A stretch of 64,000 nucleotides of DNA from an uncultured Mesonia sp. (GTDB lineage Bacteria; Bacteroidota; Bacteroidia; Flavobacteriales; Flavobacteriaceae): the NCBI GenBank assembly GCA_958296185.1, contig CATQIB010000006.1, positions 197,001-261,000 of the forward strand, read 5' to 3'. The translations under genes were made by a program, and so were the position numbers. Positions 1-9,060 of the stretch are shown here, one piece after another. The first letter of the stretch is position 1; the number at the start of each line of letters is the position of its first letter. A model generated the notes under the pieces. The model worked only from the letters and a program-made list of their open reading frames with translations. It did not search any database and was not told the DNA's origin.

Positions 1-1
1 T

Positions 2-340
2 TTGGGTCATCAAATCATCGCCTTAGCTCACGGGGTGAATACTTTTAAGATGCACAATGGGCATCGCGGAATAAACCATCCTGTTCTTAATTTGAGCACG
101 AAATGTGGTGAAATCACCTCGCAAAATCATGGTTTTGCAGTGAGCCGAGAGGCTTTAGAAAACAATAATAGTCTAGAGATTACCCATGTGCATTTAAATG
201 ATAATACCGTTGCAGGTTTAAAAGTGAAAGACAAAAATTGCTTTAGTGTTCAATATCATCCAGAGGCAAGCCCAGGACCAAATGATTCCTTATATTTATT
301 TGATCAATTTTTAGAAAATATAAAAATATTTAAAAACTAA
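2..340 (+). CDS. carA: carbamoyl-phosphate synthase small subunit, C-terminal part (cut by window edge)
   Basis: This is the end of the glutaminase subunit of carbamoyl-phosphate synthase, which hydrolyses glutamine and passes ammonia to CarB for arginine and pyrimidine synthesis. The visible 112 residues are the second half of a class I glutamine amidotransferase domain. They start at LGHQ, just after the expected nucleophile cysteine, which lies outside the window. They include the [11 protein letters not shown] segment and the catalytic His-Glu pair in YHPEASPGP. The frame is open to the left edge, so the first TTG is not a real start. The gene ends 42 bp before eno. Confidence 0.95.
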   Translation: MGHQIIALAHGVNTFKMHNGHRGINHPVLNLSTKCGEITSQNHGFAVSREALENNNSLEITHVHLNDNTVAGLKVKDKNCFSVQYHPEASPGPNDSLYLFDQFLENIKIFKN

Positions 341-1675
<1,335 letters not shown>

Positions 1676-1710
1676 ACCATCAGATTAATAAAATCTTAGT
1701 TTATTAAAAG

Positions 1711-1747
1711 CAACCTAACTTATATTTTTGTTAGGTTGTTTTTTTTT
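1711..1747 (+). terminator. rho-independent terminator of eno
   Basis: A perfect 9-bp inverted repeat, CAACCTAAC (1711-1719) and GTTAGGTTG (1730-1738), with a 10-nt loop is followed directly by nine T. It lies 35 bp after the eno stop. Confidence 0.88.
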
Positions 1748-1866
1748 AAGAATATATTAACCAAACATCCACGAAAAAGCTATAATTTTAGAGGGATTTA
1801 CATAAAAAAATACTAGTATTTTTTGTAAATTAGCAGCAGAAAAATTAAAAATAATATAGTTACAAT

Positions 1867-3153
1867 ATGTCAAAAAAAGCTACGATAGAATTTGATGGAA
1901 AAAAATATGAATTTCCAATAGTAGTAGGAACCGAAAATGAGGTTGCTATTCAAATCAAATCCTTAAGAGGAGATACTGGTGGGTTAATAACTTTAGATCC
2001 TGGGTATAAAAATACTGGATCATGTGAAAGTGCAATTACTTTCCTAAATGGAGAAGAAGGGATTTTGCGTTATAGAGGATATGCCATCGAAGAATTAGCC
2101 GATAATGCTAGTTTCCTTGAAGTAGCGTATTTATTGATTTTTGGAGAACTTCCAACTCAACAGCAATTAGATAAATTGTATGCCGATATAAAGCGCGAGT
2201 CCAATGTAGATGAAGAGATGAAGAAAATCTTAGATGGTTTTCCTAAATCAGCGCATCCTATGGGAGTTCTTTCTTCATTAACCAGTGCTTTGATAGCATT
2301 TAACCCAAGTGCCGTTAACGTTGACTCCGAAGAAGATATGTACAATGCTATCATCAAACTTTTGGCTAAATTCCCGGTTTTAGTAGCTTGGACTTTACGC
2401 AAAAGACAAGGTCAACCACTTGATTATGGTGATAGTAGCTTAGGTTATGTAGAGAATATTTTAAAAATGATGTTCAAGAAACCTAGCGAAAATTATGAGG
2501 TAGACCCAGTAGTGGCTTCGGCCTTAAACAAACTATTGATTTTACACGCAGACCACGAACAGAATTGTTCAACATCAACCGTACGTATTGTAGGTTCTTC
2601 TCACGCAGGTTTATTTGCATCGATTTCAGCAGGAATATCTGCTTTGTGGGGTCCTCTTCACGGGGGAGCAAATCAAGCGGTTATCGAAATGCTTGAGGGT
2701 ATAAAACAAGATGGTGGAGACACTAAGAAGTACATGAAAAAAGCTAAGGATAAAAACGATCCTTTCAGATTAATGGGCTTTGGACACCGCGTTTACAAAA
2801 ATTTTGATCCTCGGGCAAAAATCATAAAAAAATCTGCAGACGAAGTTCTTGGAAAATTAGGGGTGCAAGATCCTGTGCTAGATATTGCTAAAGGTTTAGA
2901 AAAAGAAGCATTAGAAGATAGTTACTTTGTAGATAGAAAATTATATCCAAATGTTGACTTTTATTCAGGAATTATTTATCGTGCACTAGGTATTCCTACA
3001 GAAATGTTTACGGTGATGTTTGCTTTGGGTAGACTCCCAGGCTGGATCGCACAATGGAGAGAAATGCGCTTAAAGAAGGAGCCAATTGGTAGACCAAGAC
3101 AAGTTTACACTGGTGAAAATTTAAGAAGTTTTAAACCTATGGAAAATAGATAG
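1867..3153 (+). CDS. gltA: citrate synthase (type II)
   Basis: Citrate synthase condenses acetyl-CoA with oxaloacetate at the entry of the TCA cycle. The 428-residue protein has the N-terminal beta domain found in the hexameric type II enzymes. Catalytic residues are recognisable: His265 in WGPLHGGANQA, His307 in FGHRVYKNFDPRA and Asp364 in VDFYSGIIYRALG. The HADHEQNCSTSTVR motif is present around residues 227-240. A strong terminator follows 20 bp after the stop, so the gene looks monocistronic. Malate dehydrogenase lies about 23 kb further on, not in the same unit. Confidence 0.98.
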   Translation: MSKKATIEFDGKKYEFPIVVGTENEVAIQIKSLRGDTGGLITLDPGYKNTGSCESAITFLNGEEGILRYRGYAIEELADNASFLEVAYLLIFGELPTQQQLDKLYADIKRESNVDEEMKKILDGFPKSAHPMGVLSSLTSALIAFNPSAVNVDSEEDMYNAIIKLLAKFPVLVAWTLRKRQGQPLDYGDSSLGYVENILKMMFKKPSENYEVDPVVASALNKLLILHADHEQNCSTSTVRIVGSSHAGLFASISAGISALWGPLHGGANQAVIEMLEGIKQDGGDTKKYMKKAKDKNDPFRLMGFGHRVYKNFDPRAKIIKKSADEVLGKLGVQDPVLDIAKGLEKEALEDSYFVDRKLYPNVDFYSGIIYRALGIPTEMFTVMFALGRLPGWIAQWREMRLKKEPIGRPRQVYTGENLRSFKPMENR

Positions 3154-3170
3154 ATTTAAAATATAAATCC

Positions 3171-3208
3171 AAAAAAAGCTTCATTAAAATATGAAGCTTT
3201 TTTTTAAT
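3171..3208 (+). terminator. rho-independent terminator of gltA
   Basis: AAAGCTTCAT (3175-3184) and ATGAAGCTTT (3191-3200) form a 10-bp stem with a 6-nt loop. It is flanked by A and T tracts, so it could work in both directions. It ends shortly before the next start. Confidence 0.88.
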
Positions 3209-3223
3209 TAAAAGAGATATAGA

Positions 3224-4138
3224 ATGTTAAATTTGAATATAAAAAACGAAACATCTCGCTTGCGATCGGTTATTCTAGGAACGGCCGAAAGCAATGGTCC
3301 AACACCAACTATAGAGGAGGCGTATGACCCAAAATCTGCAGAGTATATTAGAGCAGGAACTTACCCTCTAGAAGAAGATATGCGCAAAGAAATGGCAGCA
3401 GTTGATGCAGTTTTAAAGAAGTATGATGTTCAAGTTTTTAGACCAGAATTAATCGCTGATTACAATCAAATCTTTTCTCGAGATATAGGTTTTGTGATTG
3501 ATGATACCTTTATTAAGGCTAATATTTTACCAGACCGGGAGCGTGAATTGGAGGCCATTCAATACGTTATAGATCAAATTCATCCGAGTAAAGTTATTCG
3601 ACTGCCAGAAGATTGTCATATTGAAGGTGGAGATGTTATGCCCGTTCAAGACTATATTTTTATAGGAACCTACAGAGAAGCAGATTACCCCAACTACATA
3701 ACGGCCAGAACCAATATGAAGGCTGTTCATAAAATGCAGGAGATTTTTCCTAACCGAAAAGTAATATCATTTAACTTGCGAAAATCTAGTACAGATCCTC
3801 GCTTAAATGCATTGCATTTAGATTGCTGTTTTCAACCAGTCGGAAAAGACAAAGCTATAATTCATGAAAATGGTTTTTTAAATAAAGATGAATTTGAATG
3901 GTTGGTGAATTTCTACGGTAAAGAAAACTTATTCTTTATTGATAGTGATGAAATGTATTCAATGAATAGCAATATCTTTTCAATCGCGGAAGACGTAGTG
4001 ATTTCAGAGAAAAACTTTACTCGCTTAAATAAATGGTTACGCGCAAATAACATAACTGTAGAAGAGGTTCCTTACGCAGAAATTTCGAAACAAGAGGGGC
4101 TTTTACGTTGCTCTACCTTACCCCTTATTAGAGACTAA
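3224..4138 (+). CDS. DDAH/arginine deiminase-like guanidino-group hydrolase
   Basis: This is a member of the guanidine-modifying enzyme superfamily (arginine deiminase, DDAH, amidinotransferase). These enzymes act on the guanidino or ureido carbon of arginine-like substrates through a cysteine thiolate. The 304 residues carry FSRDIGFVIDD (84-94), EGGDV with candidate Glu134 and Asp137, a catalytic-type His198 (LHLDCCF) and a C-terminal nucleophile Cys296 (GLLRCSTLPL). The complete triad suggests an active enzyme. Substrate is not settled: methylarginine, arginine and agmatine-type compounds are all possible. A second superfamily member (CtlX) starts 32 bp after the stop on the same strand, so the two probably form an operon for arginine or citrulline breakdown. 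Confidence 0.82.
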   Translation: MLNLNIKNETSRLRSVILGTAESNGPTPTIEEAYDPKSAEYIRAGTYPLEEDMRKEMAAVDAVLKKYDVQVFRPELIADYNQIFSRDIGFVIDDTFIKANILPDRERELEAIQYVIDQIHPSKVIRLPEDCHIEGGDVMPVQDYIFIGTYREADYPNYITARTNMKAVHKMQEIFPNRKVISFNLRKSSTDPRLNALHLDCCFQPVGKDKAIIHENGFLNKDEFEWLVNFYGKENLFFIDSDEMYSMNSNIFSIAEDVVISEKNFTRLNKWLRANNITVEEVPYAEISKQEGLLRCSTLPLIRD

Positions 4139-4170
4139 TATTTAGGCTGAAATTTTATAAGAAAATTATT

Positions 4171-5103
4171 ATGAAACAAATAACAGATAGTATTTTAATG
4201 ATAAGGCCCGTTGCTTTTCGGATGAATGAAGAGACGGCAGTTAATAATTATTTTCAAAAAGGAACCGCTACGGCGAATGATGAAATTACGCAAAAAGCTC
4301 AATTTGAATTTGATACTTTTGTAAGTAAGTTAAGAAAGATAGGGGTTAAAGTTACAATAGTTGATGATATTTTAGAAAACGATACGCCAGATTCTATTTT
4401 TCCAAATAACTGGATCTCTTTTCATCAAAACGGTGATGTAGCATTATACCCGATGTTTGCAGAAAACAGAAGAAGGGAGAGGCGTGAAGATATTTTAGAT
4501 ATTCTAGAAGATGAAGGCTTTGTAATCAATAATATTTTTGATTATACAAAAGCAGAACAAGATGAAATTTTCTTAGAAGGTACAGGAAACTTAATTTTAG
4601 ATCGGGTAAACGCTAAAGCTTATTGCGCTTTGTCGCCTCGAGCAAATGAAGAATTGTTAATTGAATTTTGTGAAGATTTTGAGTTGTTCCCTGTTATCTT
4701 TCACGCATATCAAAGTGTAGAAAACGAAAGAAAGCTAATTTATCACACCAATGTTATGATGTGTTTGGCTGATGATTTTGCGGTTATTTGTTTAGATACA
4801 ATTGATGATAAAAAAGAAAGGAAACTTGTAATTTCAAGTCTTAAAGAAGATAATAAAGAAATTATAGCTATAAGTGAAACTCAAATGCACGCCTTTGCAG
4901 GAAATATGTTGCAAGTTGAAGGTGCTTTTGGTAAAAAATACTTGGTTATGAGTACAACGGCTTACAACGCTTTAACCAAAGAGCAAGTCTCAAAAATTAC
5001 AGCCCATTGCGAAATATTGCATAGTGATATTTCTACCATTGAAACTTTAGGTGGTGGTAGTGCACGTTGTATGATGGCCGAAGTTTTTTTACCCAAGAAA
5101 TAA
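4171..5103 (+). CDS. ctlX: citrulline utilization hydrolase CtlX-like protein
   Basis: This is a second guanidine-modifying-superfamily protein, only distantly similar to its upstream neighbour. It resembles the CtlX group of arginine-deiminase-related proteins. The 310 residues include the substrate-loop motif PDSIFPNNWISFH (73-85), Glu136 in FLEGTGN, His192 in IYHTNVM and the nucleophile Cys300 in GGGSARCMMAEV. All catalytic-type positions are kept. The reaction is inferred from the family name (hydrolysis of citrulline); the sequence itself shows only the fold and triad. The gene ends 3 bp before a convergent gene, with no terminator between them. Confidence 0.82.
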   Translation: MKQITDSILMIRPVAFRMNEETAVNNYFQKGTATANDEITQKAQFEFDTFVSKLRKIGVKVTIVDDILENDTPDSIFPNNWISFHQNGDVALYPMFAENRRRERREDILDILEDEGFVINNIFDYTKAEQDEIFLEGTGNLILDRVNAKAYCALSPRANEELLIEFCEDFELFPVIFHAYQSVENERKLIYHTNVMMCLADDFAVICLDTIDDKKERKLVISSLKEDNKEIIAISETQMHAFAGNMLQVEGAFGKKYLVMSTTAYNALTKEQVSKITAHCEILHSDISTIETLGGGSARCMMAEVFLPKK

Positions 5104-5105
5104 AA

Positions 5106-6533
5106 CTAAACTTGAGCAATTTTTTTTAGCATTCCGGCAAATATAAAATAGTGAAAAGGCAACATGCTGTACCAATACAATCTGCCTAATAGACCTCGAG
5201 GTCTAAAGGTGGCGGTTTGGTGTATCACGTTGTCTTTATCTATCTTGAATTCTAACCAAGCTTCGCCAGGTATTTTCATTTCAGCAAAGAGTAAAAGGCG
5301 TTTTTCTTCATAATCGGCAAATAAAACTCTCCAGAAATCTAATGAATCGCCAGTATTTATGGTGTGATAATTTGTTCTTCCTCGGCGAAGACCAACACCA
5401 CCTACTAGTTTATCAATAAATCCTCTAATTTTCCACAGATGGTTAGCATAATACCAGCCATTTTTACCGCCGATTTCCCAAATTTTATCCAGCGACTTTT
5501 CAGGCGAATCGGCTTTTAAACTTTGATAGTCCACTAAACAACCATGTGTGGGCACCTGAATAAATTGATTAAGATCAACTTTTGTAAAACGACTACTTAC
5601 TTTAGAGTCTTTCCAGCTTGATATAACTTGATTTTGTTCAATTTTATCGAATGCCGCCCGTATGGCCTTTTCATAAGTAAGTGGTCTAATATCTAGTAGT
5701 TTTGTTAAATGGTTGTCTTTTGAAATCACCTCTACTTTCATACTATCAACAAGATTTACTGCCAAATTGTAAGAAGTGGAAGTGACAAAATACAACCAAT
5801 ATGATGATAATCTAGGCGACATAAAAGGAACGTCTAAAATATGGAGTTTTAAGCCTCGAATTTTGCAATAGGTTAGCATCATGTCCCTATAGGTTAAGAC
5901 GTCTGGTCCGGCTATATCAAAAGCATCATTGTAGGTTTCTTCACGGCCCAACGACTTTTCAAGAAACTGTAAAACATTGCGAATAGCAATGGGTTGCGTT
6001 TTTGTTTTTACCCATTTAGGAGTGATCATAACGGGTAATTTTTCACATAAATCTCTTATTATCTCAAATGAGGCACTACCAGAACCCACTATAATTCCTG
6101 CTTGAAGACAAGTAAGTGCAAAATTACCTTCTTTTAATATGTCAGCTACTTGTTTTCTTGAGCTAAGATGTTTTGAGGTTTGATTTTCGTTGGTCATACC
6201 CGTTAAATAGATTACCTGTTTAACATTTAAGGGCGCTAAAAGTTTATTAAAATTGTTGGCAGCCTTAGCTTCTAACTCATCAAAATCTTTGGTAGAACCA
6301 CTCATAGAGTGTATTAAATAATAGGCTGCATCAATATCACTTGGTAAAATATTGTTATTTTTCTTTTCTAAAAAATCTATTTCAACAATTTGTACTTTTC
6401 GTTTAACACTAGGACTTACAGAAAATCGGTCGGCACTACGTACAGCGCAAATAACCTCATGACCTTTTGCAAGTAAAATAGGAAGAAGGCGCATTCCTAT
6501 ATAGCCGTTTGCGCCTGTTAAGAAGATTTTCAT
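5106..6533 (-). CDS. SDR-family NAD(P)-binding protein with C-terminal DUF2867 domain
   Basis: An extended/atypical SDR. The Rossmann fingerprint TGANGYIG sits at the very N-terminus, followed by an NmrA-like segment (AAYYLIHSMSG, QVIYLTGMT). The C-terminal ~150 residues match the DUF2867 region seen in this group, including VGGVGLRRGR and the FRPRGLLGRLYWYSMLPFH ending. The start is placed at the ATG 6533 (MKIFLTGANG) because the longer frame begins with TTG at 6557 and adds residues before the first beta strand. The substrate is unknown. It converges with ctlX and has a short divergent gap to a small membrane protein. Confidence 0.8.
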   Translation of the reverse strand: MKIFLTGANGYIGMRLLPILLAKGHEVICAVRSADRFSVSPSVKRKVQIVEIDFLEKKNNNILPSDIDAAYYLIHSMSGSTKDFDELEAKAANNFNKLLAPLNVKQVIYLTGMTNENQTSKHLSSRKQVADILKEGNFALTCLQAGIIVGSGSASFEIIRDLCEKLPVMITPKWVKTKTQPIAIRNVLQFLEKSLGREETYNDAFDIAGPDVLTYRDMMLTYCKIRGLKLHILDVPFMSPRLSSYWLYFVTSTSYNLAVNLVDSMKVEVISKDNHLTKLLDIRPLTYEKAIRAAFDKIEQNQVISSWKDSKVSSRFTKVDLNQFIQVPTHGCLVDYQSLKADSPEKSLDKIWEIGGKNGWYYANHLWKIRGFIDKLVGGVGLRRGRTNYHTINTGDSLDFWRVLFADYEEKRLLLFAEMKIPGEAWLEFKIDKDNVIHQTATFRPRGLLGRLYWYSMLPFHYFIFAGMLKKIAQV

Positions 6534-6600
6534 TTTAGTTTTTCTTATGTTATGCAATTATTTCTGTAAATTTATCCGTAAAAAGTAATTGCTTTCCATT

Positions 6601-6801
6601 ATGCAAAATACCTTAAAATATGTACTTCTATTATTTGGCGTAATCATTATCTCGCTAGCAAGCCATAAAATATTATTTGATTTTCAACCGATTAAAAGTG
6701 ACCAACCTTTTACAGAGCAGCCTTTACCTCAAAATATAGCAATGCTGTTTACAGGATTACTATTACTATTAGCTGGATTCTCCTTTAGAAAACGCAAATA
6801 A
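6601..6801 (+). CDS. small two-helix membrane protein, unknown function
   Basis: A 66-residue protein starting at ATG 6601; the frame can be extended to TTG 6589. It has two hydrophobic segments, roughly residues 5-24 (KYVLLLFGVIIISLAS) and 47-61 (NIAMLFTGLLLLLAG). They are joined by a polar Pro/Gln-rich loop, and the protein ends in a basic FRKRK tail that should stay in the cytoplasm. I do not recognise a family. It stands alone between two minus-strand genes and converges with the next one at a distance of 2 bp. Confidence 0.6.
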   Translation: MQNTLKYVLLLFGVIIISLASHKILFDFQPIKSDQPFTEQPLPQNIAMLFTGLLLLLAGFSFRKRK

Positions 6802-6803
6802 TT

Positions 6804-7211
6804 TTAGGAGCAAGCTAAAACCTTTTGTTGCATTACTTTTTTTATAAATTTATGGGTTTTATCACGATCTGCCTTTAACTTTAAAAAATAATGATCCATG
6901 TAAATGCTGTATTCCTGGGCTTTCCCTTTGTATAATACCAGTTTATAATAAGGTATTACCAGTGAATAAGACTCTAACAAAGACCTAAATCCAATCAAAA
7001 TACCTTTTGGCCTTAACTCGATATTACAGCAGTTTTGGTTATTGTCTAAAATCAATAAGTTATGAATCGCTAAACAGGTAGAGTTTATAATAATTTTACC
7101 AGATCCTATGCCTTTTAATTTAAAGCGTTCGCTTAAAGTAAACGGCTCCCCTACCAACATATTAATTTTGCGTTTTAACTCTGGTTTATTATAAGAAACA
7201 TTAACCAACAT
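6804..7211 (-). CDS. hypothetical cytosolic protein
   Basis: A 135-residue protein without signal peptide or membrane segments. The middle contains LRPKGILIGFRSLLESYSLV, which gives the impression of a PH-like or small beta-rich domain with a C-terminal basic helix (DKTHKFIKKVMQQK); that reading is weak. I cannot name a family. It is divergent from argS across about 60 bp. That gap holds TATCTTTA on the minus strand just upstream of this ATG, a reasonable -7 element. Confidence 0.62.
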   Translation of the reverse strand: MLVNVSYNKPELKRKINMLVGEPFTLSERFKLKGIGSGKIIINSTCLAIHNLLILDNNQNCCNIELRPKGILIGFRSLLESYSLVIPYYKLVLYKGKAQEYSIYMDHYFLKLKADRDKTHKFIKKVMQQKVLACS

Positions 7212-7250
7212 TTTTTATTTTAAAGATAACTAAAACAAACCTTTTAATTT

Positions 7251-7258
7251 TATCTTTG
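7251..7258 (+). promoter_or_regulatory. -7 promoter element for argS
   Basis: TATCTTTG is an exact match to TAnnTTTG, 15 nt upstream of the argS ATG, in the divergent gap with the 6804-7211 gene. Confidence 0.6.
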
Positions 7259-7273
7259 CACAAAATTTAACCT

Positions 7274-9049
7274 ATGTTCAATACTGACTTTTTATCGAGT
7301 AAAATAAGTGCAGCCCTAAAAGAACTGTACCAAGTAGATGTGCAAGATTTTGAATTTCAAGCAACACGTAAGGAATTCCCTGGTGATCAAACCTTAGTGG
7401 TATTTTCTTTGTTGCGCCACATTAAAACCAACCCAGTAAAATTAGGGGAGGACATAGGTGCATTCTTAAAAAAGAATGTAGATGAGGTTGATGATTTCAA
7501 TGTAGTAAAAGGATTTTTAAACCTTGAATTTTCTGATTCTTATTTTTTAAATCAGGTTAAGGCTATTTATTCAAAAGAAGAATATGGCCTTGTTGCAGCA
7601 GATGAATCTTCTCCCAAAATTATGGTAGAGTATTCTTCACCCAATACCAATAAACCATTGCATTTAGGGCATATAAGAAATAACCTTTTAGGTTTTTCTG
7701 TAGCCGAAATTTTAAAAGCAGCAGGAAACCAAGTTTATAAGACGCAAATTATAAATGATCGTGGTATACATATTTGTAAGAGCATGTTGGCTTGGCAAAA
7801 GTTTGGAGAAGGAGAAACTCCTAGCAGTTCTAACTTAAAAGGAGATAAGTTAGTTGGAGCATACTACGTAAAATTTGACCAAGAGTATAAAGCCCAAGTA
7901 AATGAACTCAAAGCTAAAGGCTTAGATGAAAAAGAGGCTAAGGAACAAGCTCCTTTATTAAAAGAAGCAAAAAAAATGCTTCAAGCCTGGGAAGCCGGCG
8001 ATAAAGAAGTGTTAGCTCTATGGGAAAAAATGAATCAATGGGTATACGATGGTTTTGAAAAAACGTATAAGCGATTAGGAGTTAACTTTGATAGAAACTA
8101 CTATGAAAGCGACACCTATTTATTGGGTAAAGAAGTGGTTACAGATGGTCTTGAAAAAGGAGTTTTTTATAAGAAAGAAGATGGTAGTGTGTGGATAGAT
8201 CTTACCGATGAAGGTCTTGATGAGAAAATTGTTCTTCGTTCAGACGGCACCGCCGTCTACATGACACAAGACATTGGTACGGCTATACAACGTGTAAAAG
8301 ATTATTCTATAAATGGTATGGTTTACACCGTTGGGAATGAGCAAGATTATCATTTTAAGGTACTTTTTTTAATTCTTAAAAAGTTAGGTTTTGCCTGGGC
8401 AGACCATCTATACCACCTAAGCTATGGCATGGTCGATCTGCCTAGTGGAAAAATGAAAAGTAGAGAGGGTACAGTTGTAGATGCAGATGACTTAATGGAT
8501 GAAATGACGCAAACGGCTAAAAGGATTTCAGATGATTTAGGCAAGTTAGAAGGATTTTCACTCCAAGAAAAAGAAGAGCTTTACGAAACTATTGGCTTAG
8601 GCGCATTAAAATATTATATCTTAAAAGTAGATCCGCGAAAGCGTATCTTATTTAACCCAGAAGAATCTGTAGATTTTCAAGGAAATACCGGTCCTTTTGT
8701 ACAATATACCTACGCCCGTATTCAATCGATTTTAAGAAAGGGAGAAAAATTACTTTCGCAAACTGTTGAGGATTATACTTTTGAAGAAAAAGAAAAAGCA
8801 GTAATCAAACATTTGCTTGCATGGCCAGAAACAATTCAACTGGCAGCAAAACAATATAGCCCCGCAATAATAGCCAATTACACTTACGACTTAGTACGTG
8901 ATTTTAATTCTTTTTATCAAAACGTTTCTATTCTAGCAGCTGAGCAAGAAGATCAGCAAATTTTGCGGGTGCAATTAGCAAAGCTCACTGGAGAGGTAAT
9001 TAAAAATGCTTTTAAGTTGTTAGGAATAAAAGTTCCTAGTCAAATGTAG
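7274..9049 (+). CDS. argS: arginine--tRNA ligase
   Basis: Class I aminoacyl-tRNA synthetase that charges tRNA-Arg. The 591 residues show the ArgS N-terminal domain (Add1, residues ~1-90). The HIGH-type motif lies in SSPNTNKPLHLGHIRNNLLG, followed by the long Rossmann catalytic region with an Arg-RS-specific insert. The KMSK-like loop is GKMKSREGTVVDADDL, and the C-terminal DALR helical domain ends with KLLGIKVPSQM. The length is normal. The stop lies 11 bp from the stop of the convergent TonB-receptor gene. Confidence 0.97.
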   Translation: MFNTDFLSSKISAALKELYQVDVQDFEFQATRKEFPGDQTLVVFSLLRHIKTNPVKLGEDIGAFLKKNVDEVDDFNVVKGFLNLEFSDSYFLNQVKAIYSKEEYGLVAADESSPKIMVEYSSPNTNKPLHLGHIRNNLLGFSVAEILKAAGNQVYKTQIINDRGIHICKSMLAWQKFGEGETPSSSNLKGDKLVGAYYVKFDQEYKAQVNELKAKGLDEKEAKEQAPLLKEAKKMLQAWEAGDKEVLALWEKMNQWVYDGFEKTYKRLGVNFDRNYYESDTYLLGKEVVTDGLEKGVFYKKEDGSVWIDLTDEGLDEKIVLRSDGTAVYMTQDIGTAIQRVKDYSINGMVYTVGNEQDYHFKVLFLILKKLGFAWADHLYHLSYGMVDLPSGKMKSREGTVVDADDLMDEMTQTAKRISDDLGKLEGFSLQEKEELYETIGLGALKYYILKVDPRKRILFNPEESVDFQGNTGPFVQYTYARIQSILRKGEKLLSQTVEDYTFEEKEKAVIKHLLAWPETIQLAAKQYSPAIIANYTYDLVRDFNSFYQNVSILAAEQEDQQILRVQLAKLTGEVIKNAFKLLGIKVPSQM

Positions 9050-9060
9050 TCTGTGCCATT

